From Micromonospora trifolii (GTDB taxonomy: Bacteria; Actinomycetota; Actinomycetes; Mycobacteriales; Micromonosporaceae), in contig NZ_JAKKFD010000044.1 of the NCBI RefSeq assembly GCF_022229005.1, forward strand, positions 310,001 to 374,000: DNA of 64,000 nt. The letters are read 5' to 3'. Position 1 is the stretch's first letter, and every line of letters starts with the position of its first letter. Shown here in pieces: positions 53,172 through 61,900 of this stretch. The position numbers and the translations under genes are program-made. Below the pieces are notes generated by a model. That model was not told where the DNA came from, made no database searches, and worked only from the letters and a program-made list of their open reading frames with translations.

Positions 53172-53354
53172 CGGCCGAGCTTATGGCACGGCCCTCAAGC
53201 CGGAGAACCCGATTACCCGATGCGGCAGGGCAGAGCCTTCCCGGAGCGTGTTCAGGCGTCACCACTGACCCTGTACGGGTGGACGTCGCGGACTGCGCAG
53301 ACGCGGCTGTCCACTGATCAACGTCTGCCACCAGTCGTCACCCGATGGCATTGG

Positions 53355-53375
53355 TTTCGGGGGGTAAACGGGGGG
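53355..53375 (+). repeat. attachment-like repeat R4, core only
   Basis: TTTCGGGGGGTAAACGGGGG is present, but nothing to its left resembles the other copies. It therefore marks the minimal common core and the border between modules 3 and 4. Confidence 0.6.
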
Positions 53376-53854
53376 CAGGGTACGGCAGGGGCGGCACCGA
53401 GCGACCGCCGCCACCGCGATCCCTGACAGCGTCGTACGTGTTGCGGCCGTTGGTCGTCAGACTTGCCGTAGGGTCGTTGACGGCCTGGCGTGCGTCAGCG
53501 TTGACGCCGAATGCTCCGCCTCCCGCCACTATCCGCAAGGCCGCGAACCACTCGTGCTCTAGACCGCTCCACATCCCTTGACCTCGCCTAACGGCAGATG
53601 CTCGGCGCCAGCCGGAGCATCGCAGGCAAACATGTCGACGCCGCGTGAAACTGACCCATGGTTCCGGGCTCAGGGGGTCACTTCACCCGCACGCGCCGGA
53701 AACCCCCAGCCGATCGGCTGGGGTTTCCGGCCTCGGCAGCCGGCACGGCGCGCCGACCGATTCCCGACTCATCCCGGAGCCCGAGCCCGGACCCCGCGTC
53801 GCGCCGGCTTGCTAGCGTGGAAATGCCTCGATTCCTTCGGATGAGGAGGAGAAC
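53376..53854. other. upstream region of the STAND-TPR pair
   Basis: About 480 bases with no gene. It contains a near-perfect dyad at 53696-53730 and should hold the promoter for the two genes that follow. Confidence 0.4.
53696..53730. promoter_or_regulatory. 35-bp dyad upstream of the STAND-TPR pair
   Basis: CCGGAAACCCCCAGCCG and CGGCTGGGGTTTCCGG form arms joined at AT, with one bulged C. It can fold into a long hairpin. Being 125 bases upstream of the operon and not after a gene, it is more likely an operator or attenuator than a terminator. Confidence 0.45.
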
Positions 53855-54328
53855 GTGGATCTCGGTTGGCTGGCGGGGTTGGGCGCGTCCGCGGCGGCGG
53901 TCCTGGTGCAGGCGGCCGCGACGGACGTGTGGCAGGGGGCACGCTCCGGGTTCGCCCGGCTCCTCGGCCGCGGTGACCCGCGACGGGAGACCGCCGCGGT
54001 CCGGCGGCTGGACGCCCTGGCCGCGGAGGTGGAACAAGCCCCGCCCGCCCAGCGTGACCAGGTACGCGCACGGCTGTTGCCGGCCTGGCAGACGCGGCTG
54101 TCAGACCTGGTCGAGGAAGACCCGGTCACCGCCGACGGCGTGCGTGACCTGCGTGACGAGTTGGTGACCCGGCTACCCACCGCGCAGCAGCAGTGGATCC
54201 AGCACATCACCGCGACCGCCTCCGGCGCGACCGCTCAAGGAGTGATGTTCGGCAGCATCGTCAACCACCCCACCCCGCCGGAAGCTGACCCGAGCGGCCC
54301 GGTGCCCGACCCGGGTCAGCCCCGATGA
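53855..54328 (+). CDS. small partner protein of the STAND-TPR protein
   Basis: 157 residues from a GTG at 53855, behind GAGGAGGAGAAC. The N-terminal stretch (LAGLGASAAAVLVQAAATD) is hydrophobic and may insert into the membrane or pack as a helix. It is followed by helical sequence (RRLDALAAEVEQAPPAQRDQ) and a C-terminal GATAQGVMFGSIVNHPTPP segment, a short motif often seen in small actinobacterial partners of STAND/TPR proteins. The next gene's ATG overlaps its stop (ATGA), so the two are translated together, probably as subunits of one system. Confidence 0.65.
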   Translation: MDLGWLAGLGASAAAVLVQAAATDVWQGARSGFARLLGRGDPRRETAAVRRLDALAAEVEQAPPAQRDQVRARLLPAWQTRLSDLVEEDPVTADGVRDLRDELVTRLPTAQQQWIQHITATASGATAQGVMFGSIVNHPTPPEADPSGPVPDPGQPR

Positions 54329-57300
54329 CCGTCGACCCCCTCCTCGTCCAGCAGCAGGTTTCCGCCGGCGCCGGCACCGCGTACGGGGTGATCGGCGCCG
54401 ACCTGCACGTCTTCGGTGACGGGACGCCGCTGTATCTGTTGGAGGAGCACCGCCGGCCCGACCCGCCGGACTGGAGCTGGCTGCGCGAGATGCCCTCCCG
54501 GATGCTCAACGCGCACGCCCGCGTGGTCCCGTTCACCGGCCGCGAGTCCGAACGGGACGAGCTGCGCACCTGGCGGGAGTCCGGGCCGCGACTGGCGGTG
54601 CGCTGGCTGCACGCCCCGGGCGGTCGGGGCAAGACCCGGCTGGCCGGCCACCTCGCCGCCCAGGCCGCCGACGAGGGCTGGAAGGTCGTCACGGCGGTGC
54701 CCCACGTGGGCACGCCCAGCGCCCTGCTGGGCAGCCAGGACCTGCGGCTGGACCGCCACTGGGGAGTGCTGCTGATCGTCGACTACGCCGACCGGTACCC
54801 GCTGTCCAGCCTGCTCTGGCTGCTGCGCAACGCCCTGCTCCACCGGGCCGACAAACCGGCACGGGTGTTGATGGTGGCACGCAGCGCGTCCACGTGGCCG
54901 GCACTGCGCGCCAACCTGGACGATCCCCGCGTCCAGGCCGGCACGTCCGAGCAGTACCTGGCCCCGCTGCCCGACGACGAGGACGCTCGGCGGGCCATGT
55001 TCACCGCCGCCCACGACAGCTTCGCCGCCGTCTACGGTCTCTCCGGTCCGGACGCCGTCCCCCGACTCCCCAACCTGGGTCATCCGGAGTTCGGGCTCAC
55101 CCTCACCGTGCACGTCGCCGCGCTGGTCGCCGTCGACACCCGCGCGACCGGCGCCCAACCGCCCACCCAGGTCACGTTGCTGACCCGCTACCTGCTCGAC
55201 CGCGAACGTCAACACTGGACCCGGCTGTACGAGGGCCGCGCCCGCGGGCTGAACCACGGCACGCCCGACGATGTCATGGCCCGTACCGTCTTCACCGCCG
55301 CCCTCGCCGGCCCGCTCCCGCACCCCGAGGCCGCCGGGCTCCTGCGCCGCGTCGAGCGGGAACTGCCCGCCGAACGGATCATCAGCGACCACAGCCACTG
55401 CTACCCGGCCGCCGACCCCCATCGGGCCACCGTGCTCGAACCGCTGTACCCGGACCGGCTGGCCGAGGACTTCATCGCTCACACCCTGCCCGGCTCCGAT
55501 CACCCGGCCGACCCGTGGGCCCCCACCCGGCTGCACGACCTGCTGCACGAGCAACCGTCACCAGCCTCGGACCGCCCCCGGCCGCCGGCGACAGCCGCGA
55601 CGTACACCGCGCGGGCGGTCACCTTCCTGACCGCCGCCGCGGCCCGCTGGCCCCACCTCGGGCCCGCCCACCTGTTCCCACTCCTGCGCGACCGGCCACA
55701 GCTCGCGATCATCGCCGGCAGCGCCACCCTCAGCACCCTGGCCGGCATGACCGACGTCGACGTCACCGCGCTGGAAGCGGTCGAGGCGCTGCTGCCCGGC
55801 GACCGACACGTCGACCTCGACGTCGGCGCCGCCGCGGTCGTCGACGTCCTCATCACGCGCCGGCTCACCAAGTCCGACGATCCGACGGAACAGGCCCGCC
55901 TGCACGCCACCCGCTCCTGGCGACTGGCCAACGCCGGCCGCTACGCCGACGCCCTGGCACCCATCTCCGAAGCCGTGGCGATCCGCCGGCGACTGGCCGA
56001 CGCCGACCCCGCCACCCACCTGCCCGCCCTGGCGAGATCGCTGCACAACCTCGGGCAGGTGCTGTCCGAACTGGGCCGGCCGGAAGAGGCCCTCGCCCAC
56101 AGCCAGGAAGCCGGGGACACATATCGCCGGCTGGCCCGGTCCGATCCCGCCACCTACCTGTCGCACCTGTCGAGAACCCTGCACAACCTCGGCACGGTGC
56201 AGGGCAGCCTGGGCCGGTGGGACGAGGCCCTGGACCACGCCCAGGAGGCGGTGACCATCGGCCGGCTGTTGGCCGACATCGACCCGACCGGCCACCTACC
56301 CGACCTCCCCGGGCTGTTGAACAACGCCATCAAGCTCCTGGCGGAGCTAGGCCGCCACGCGGCGACACTCGCGCTCGCCGAGGAGGCCGTGACCATCGGC
56401 CGCCGTCTGACCGGCACCGACCGCGCCGCCCACGGGCCCGAACTCGCCCGATCGTTGCAGAACCTCGGGAACAGCCTGGTCCACCTGCACCGGCCCGAGG
56501 AGGCCCTCGCCCACAGCCAGGAAGCCGCGGACACGTTCCGACAACTGGCCGACGCCAACCCGACCGCGTACCTGCCTGAACTCGCCAGGTCGTTGACCGC
56601 GCTCGGCAACACCCTGGTCGAACTGGGCCGGCCGACGGCGGCCCTCGCCCCCAGCCAGGAAGCCGCGGAGGTGTTCCGACAACTGGCCGACACCAAACCG
56701 ACCGCGTACCTGCCCGAACTCGCCAGGTCGCTGAACGCCCTCGGTCAGGTCCACGCCGCGCTGGGTCGGTGGACGGAGGCCCTCGCACTCTGCGGGGAAG
56801 CCGCGGCCATCGGCCGACGGCTGGTCGAGGCCGGGGCCGCCGCCTACCTGGGGCACTTCGCGAGGCAGGTGGGCAACCTCGGTCTGGCGCAGACGGAGCT
56901 GGGCCGGCAGGAACAGGCCCTCGTCCACCTTCAGGAAGCCGTGGACGCGCACCGACGGCTCACCGCGGCCAACCCCACCGCGCACCGGGGAGACCTCGGC
57001 AAGGCGCTGCACAACCTTGGCCTGGTGTGGGACAGGCTGGGCCAGCCGGAGCGGGCCCTGGCCTGCGCCGAGGAAGCCGTGTCCATCGCCCGGCAACTGG
57101 CCCGGGCCGAGCCCGCCAGCCACCTGCCCGACCTAGCCCAGTCGCTGAACAACCTCGCCGGCTTCCTGGCCCTGGTGGGGCGCGGCGAGGAGGCCATCGG
57201 GTTCGCCGAGGAAGCCGTGGCCGTCACCCGAAAGCTGGCCGGCGCACCTCCCACCGCGTACCTACCCGAACTGGCGCAGTCACTGAACAACGTGGGTGTC

Positions 57301-57606
57301 TACCTGTCGATGGTGGACCGGCACGAAGACGCTCTCGCCGCCTGCCGGGAAGCCGCGGACCTGTACCGGCACCTGGCCGAAGCCGACCCGGCCGTCTACC
57401 TGCCCGCCACCGCGCAGGCGCTGTGCAACCTCAGTCTCCGGCTGACCGAGCTGGGACGGCGCACGGAGGCCCTGGCTCCGGCCGAGGAGTCGGTCGGCAT
57501 CTACCGGGAGTTGGCCCGCACGAATCCGGCGATCCAGCGGGATCGCCGGTTCACGATGGCGCTGATGGCGTACGCCCGGGCGAGGAGCGGAGCCCGGCCC
57601 GGATGA
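54325..57606 (+). CDS. STAND NTPase with C-terminal TPR array
   Basis: 1093 residues from the ATG at 54325. An N-terminal segment (YGVIGADLHVFGDGTPLYLL) precedes the ATPase: Walker A APGGRGKTRL near 97, Walker B GVLLIVDYAD near 146. From about 520 to the end run roughly twelve TPR units with a period near 44 residues (SLHNLGQVLSELGRPEEALA, HSQEAGDTYRRLA). Neighbouring units are very similar in DNA. It has the plan of a ligand-sensing switch with no enzymatic effector domain of its own; the small upstream protein is the obvious partner. The region upstream of 55500 has many strong minus-strand open frames, which are antisense shadows of the GC-rich repeats. Confidence 0.78.
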   Translation: MTVDPLLVQQQVSAGAGTAYGVIGADLHVFGDGTPLYLLEEHRRPDPPDWSWLREMPSRMLNAHARVVPFTGRESERDELRTWRESGPRLAVRWLHAPGGRGKTRLAGHLAAQAADEGWKVVTAVPHVGTPSALLGSQDLRLDRHWGVLLIVDYADRYPLSSLLWLLRNALLHRADKPARVLMVARSASTWPALRANLDDPRVQAGTSEQYLAPLPDDEDARRAMFTAAHDSFAAVYGLSGPDAVPRLPNLGHPEFGLTLTVHVAALVAVDTRATGAQPPTQVTLLTRYLLDRERQHWTRLYEGRARGLNHGTPDDVMARTVFTAALAGPLPHPEAAGLLRRVERELPAERIISDHSHCYPAADPHRATVLEPLYPDRLAEDFIAHTLPGSDHPADPWAPTRLHDLLHEQPSPASDRPRPPATAATYTARAVTFLTAAAARWPHLGPAHLFPLLRDRPQLAIIAGSATLSTLAGMTDVDVTALEAVEALLPGDRHVDLDVGAAAVVDVLITRRLTKSDDPTEQARLHATRSWRLANAGRYADALAPISEAVAIRRRLADADPATHLPALARSLHNLGQVLSELGRPEEALAHSQEAGDTYRRLARSDPATYLSHLSRTLHNLGTVQGSLGRWDEALDHAQEAVTIGRLLADIDPTGHLPDLPGLLNNAIKLLAELGRHAATLALAEEAVTIGRRLTGTDRAAHGPELARSLQNLGNSLVHLHRPEEALAHSQEAADTFRQLADANPTAYLPELARSLTALGNTLVELGRPTAALAPSQEAAEVFRQLADTKPTAYLPELARSLNALGQVHAALGRWTEALALCGEAAAIGRRLVEAGAAAYLGHFARQVGNLGLAQTELGRQEQALVHLQEAVDAHRRLTAANPTAHRGDLGKALHNLGLVWDRLGQPERALACAEEAVSIARQLARAEPASHLPDLAQSLNNLAGFLALVGRGEEAIGFAEEAVAVTRKLAGAPPTAYLPELAQSLNNVGVYLSMVDRHEDALAACREAADLYRHLAEADPAVYLPATAQALCNLSLRLTELGRRTEALAPAEESVGIYRELARTNPAIQRDRRFTMALMAYARARSGARPG

Positions 57607-57816
57607 CCTCCCCGCACACCACCGTCCGCCGCGCAGACCTCCGTCATCCGCCGGCAACCGCGGCGGACGGCCCCCCGGTCAGCTCGACGCCGGTGAGCGC
57701 GCGCCATCTAAGCTGGGCCGCGGCGTTCGCTCGCTGCAGTGCGCTGTGGCCAAGCTCGTCGCGACGCGCCTTCCGCGGCGCCGACCCGGCATCAAGCGCT
57801 CAGGGAAACGAGTGAC

Positions 57817-58143
57817 TTGAACCCAAGACAACCTCATGTCGAGCCTCATTCAAAACTTGTCATTACTTGTCAAAACCCCTTGTTACCGACAGTAGTCGAA
57901 CCAAGCTTGTCATTGCCTGCCGAAAGTGGTCGGTAAGCTGCTGAGACACCGCCATTCGCTCGTCGCTCCTTGTCACTCTTCGTCAACGGTTGGGCGGGGT
58001 TTTCGGGGGGTAAACGGGGGTCCCTCACAGAATCCCGCCAGGTCTGACCGCCCCCGCTAGCCCTGCCACCGTGCCGCGGCCCGCCTCATGGCATGCGTAC
58101 TGACGAACCTCTGGCAGCCCTTCCTCAGCCAGTACAACCGTCA
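57817..58143 (+). repeat. attachment-like direct repeat R5 with right extension
   Basis: A full copy (TTGAACCCAAGACAACCTC, TTGTCATTACTTGTC, TTGTCATTGCCTGCCG, core at 58000-58020), followed by about 120 bp that match the sequence after R1. It separates modules 4 and 5. Confidence 0.78.
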
Positions 58144-58974
58144 ACGGCGACCGCCCACGACCAGTCCATGTCCCACGGCTCCTCCCGGGCTGGTGGCAAC
58201 AATCATGATCGAAGTACACGAGGAGGCGGCCTCACACAAGGGACACGCGGACAGACTGCTCCAGCGGTAGTTGACGTGGTGCCCGGGACTATCGTGAGGC
58301 ACGCCCCAACTGCCGATACCCTTCCCGCGCAACTGCACGGCCGATCGGGGCGACACCATTCAACAGGCCGAGACAACAGGCCCCGGCTGGCTCACGTCGC
58401 GGGCCAGCCGGGTCACGATCTCCGAGGAGTGCTTCAGGCCCAGAAGAGGATGTCGCCGAGATTCTGCTGATCACTGAAGGGCTGGCGGACTGGGCTTGAG
58501 GCACCGTCGAGGCTTGTGGTGTACCAGCCAGTGGAATCGTTGATCGCCACTCATCTTCTGTCGGGCGCGGGCAGGACCGTCGGTCGGGAAGCCTTACTCG
58601 TCGGCGCCACCTGCTCGACCGTCACCGTGCCCGCAGGCACGTCGACCGTAGCCAGAGCGACGCTGCCCGTAGTACTGGCGCGAAACGTCGCGGGAAGAAG
58701 CACACAAGAACGAGCCTCGTCGACCTGCGTCTTGCAGTTGTACCGGAAGCCTCCTGTCGTGGAGTCGAACCGCTGAAGGCGACCACACCACAGACCAGGA
58801 GGTCCTCGTGTCTCACGTTGACGCAGCGCTGACTCACCGTCTCGGCGATGGTGCGGCTCTCGGAGGCTTCCGCGCGCTACCAACGGGTTGGGTCGTCTAG
58901 TCGACAGTGCCAGCGGGATAGAGCGTGAAACATTGGCTGTTGCCTCCAGTCCGAGGCAACCGGAGGAGTACCCG
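58144..58974. other. gap of 830 bases before the giant TPR gene
   Basis: No gene can be supported. A minus-strand frame at 58551-58776 (CKTQVDEARSCVLLPATF, VALATVDVPAGTVTVEQVAP) has some protein character and might be a remnant. The promoter of the downstream gene must lie near the right end. Confidence 0.3.
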
Positions 58975-61900
58975 ATGCCCAAGATCCCCCCCACCAAAGT
59001 GGTTCCCGCTCGGGCATCTAGAGCCCAAGTTGAGCAGGAAGGGGTTAGGCCAGAAGGTCCCTCTCGGCACACCGATGACCTGGTCCGACGCGTTGACGAA
59101 CTTCGGCGCACGTTTCAGACGGCGAGCGCGCTGCACCTACTCAATGACGTACTGATGGGGCAGCCGGAACCGACCGGCGCCCTAGCCGTCGCACACGCTC
59201 GGGTGCTGCTTGCTCGGCACCGGCCGGACGACGCCGCTGGCGTGCTTCGTCGCGCATATGAGTTGAATGAAGGCACGGCTGATGTGCCTGCCTGGCTGAT
59301 TGCGAGCCTCAGCCGGGGGCACCACTACGTCGCAGCCACGATTCTGGCTGCCGAGGCATGCCGGATTCATCCCACGAGCGCACTAGTACGCATCTCGACC
59401 GGCCGCCTCTTGATCGACCAGTATCGGTTCGAGGAGTCTGTGCCGTACTTCCAAGAGGCATACACGCTCGATCGAGATGATCCACGAGCGCTCCGTTGGC
59501 TGCTGCATGGGCTACGCCAGACACGCCGGTTCGACGAGGTCGATACGGTCGCCACCACGATCGGTCTGACCGCTGACCCACCTCGCATCGAGTACGCCCG
59601 AAGCCTGCTAGACCGCTACCAGTTCAAGCGGGCACTTGCCGAACTCGACCTGGTCGCCGCCACCTCTGCAGAGGTGGCCGCCCTACAGGTACGACTGGAG
59701 GCGCTACGCGGCCTGCGCCGCCTGGCCGAAGCTGAGCGGTTGGCACACGACGCGATCGGTGAGAGGGAGGATGACCCTCGGCCCTGGCTCGAACTCGGAT
59801 ACGTCTTTCACGAAGGTCACCGCCACGAAGAAGCTCTAGTGGCTTTCGAACAGGCTCATACCATCGACCCGAGCTCTGCCGACGCGCTTGAGTGGCGCAC
59901 GACCGAGCTAAGGCGCTTGCGACGCTGGGACGACGCTGAGCGGAGCGCTCACGATGCAATTGCCCGCAGGCCGGACGCGCCGCTGCTGTACGTCGAACTG
60001 AGCTACTTGCACGAGGACCAGCACGTCTTTGAGCGTGCCATGGCGGCCGTCGAGCAAGCCCTTGCCATTGAGCCACGCCTCGTTCCAGCCCTGAGTCAGC
60101 GGATCGATGTTCTGCGGCAGCTACGGCGTCTCGACCAAGCCGAGCAGGCGGCTCTCCAAGCAATCGACGCCCGACCCGACTCGACGATGCTGCGACTGGC
60201 TCTCGGTTACGTGTACGACGAGCAGCGCGACTGGGAACGTGCCTTGACGGCCGTCGAGCAGGCCCTTGCCATTGACCCACGGTACGTGTGGGCCGTTACG
60301 GGTCGTATCACGCAGCTTCGGCAGCTTCGGCGTTTCGAGGAGGCCGAGCAGGCCGCCCGCGAAGCGATCGACGATCGCCCAGACTCCCCAGACCCTTACC
60401 TCCAGCTCAGCTACATCTACGGCGATCAGTACGACTACGAGCGTGCCTTAACGGCCGTCGAGCAAGCCCTTGCCGTCGACCCACGGCACGAGTCGGCCCT
60501 GGTCTGGCGGATTTTCGGCCTACGGCGGCGACGGCGTTTCGAGGAGGCCGAGCAGGCCGCCCGCGAAGCGATCGACGATCGCCCAGACTCCCCAGACCCT
60601 TACCTCCAGCTCAGCTACATCTACGGCGATCAGTACGACTACGAGCGTGCCTTAACGGCCGTCGAGCAAGCCCTTGCCATTGACCCACGGTACGTGTGGG
60701 CCGTTACGGGTCGTATCACGCAGCTTCGGCAGCTTCGGCGTTTCGAGGAGGCCGAGCAGGCCGCCCGCGAAGCGATCGACGATCGCCCAGACTCCCCAGA
60801 CCCTTACCTCCAGCTCAGTTACATCTACGACGATCAGTACGACTACGAACGTGCCTTAACGGCCGTCGAGCAAGCCCTTGCCGTCGACCCACGGCACGAG
60901 TCGGCCCTGGTCTGGCGGATTTTCGGCCTACGGCGGCTACGGCGTTTCGAAGAAGCCGAACAGGCCGCGCGCACGTCAGCTGACGCCCGGCCCAACTCCC
61001 CAGACCCGTACCTCCAGCTCAGCTACATCTGTGAGGACCAGCACGACTACGAGCACGGCTTGGCGTTCGCCGAGCAAGCCCTTGCGATCGACCCACGGCA
61101 CGAACCGGCCCTGGTCTGCCGGATTTTCGGCCTACGGCGGCTACGGCGTTTCGAAGAAGCCGAACAGGCCGCGGCCACGGCAGCTGACGCCCGGCCCAAC
61201 TCCCCAGACCCGTACCTCCAGCTCAGCTATATCTACGACGATCAGTACGACTACCAACGTGCCTTAACGGCCGTCGAGCAAGCCCTTGCCGTCGACCCAC
61301 GGCACGAGTGGGCACGCGTTTGGCGGATCACAGAACTACGGCAGCTGCGACGTTTCGAAGAAGCCGAGCAGGCCGCCCGCGAAGCGATCGACGATCGCCC
61401 GGACTCGCCAGCCCTACGTCTGGAAGTCAGTGCCGTTCACCGAGACCGGCATGACGACGAGCGTGCTCTGGCAGCCGTCGAGCAAGCGCTCACCATTGAC
61501 CCACGGCATGAATGGGCCCTGGGGTGGCGGGTTAGCGGACTACGGCGGCTGAGACGCTACAACGACGCCGAGCAGGCCGCCCACGAAGCGATCGAGAAGC
61601 GGCCCCGAACGCCCGCTCTATACGTTCAGCTCAGCTACTTGTACGACGAGCAGTGCGATTACGAGCGGGCCTTGACGGCCGCCGAACAAGCCCTCGCCAT
61701 CGATCCTCGGCACCAATGGGCACAGGCTTGGCGTATTACAGAGCTTCGGCAGCTGCGGCGCCTCGACGAGGCTGAGCGGGCCGCCCGCGAGGCGATCGAC
61801 GCCCGCTCCGACTCGCCAGCGCTCCGATTAGAGCTGGCAAGCGTTGAGGAGGACAGGGGACAGTACCGACAAGCCCTCGACAGTGTCCAGGGCGCCCTTG

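Noticed and set aside
54316..55554. 412-codon minus-strand frame
   Set aside because: Antisense of the STAND ATPase domain; low complexity, no domain, no ribosome site.
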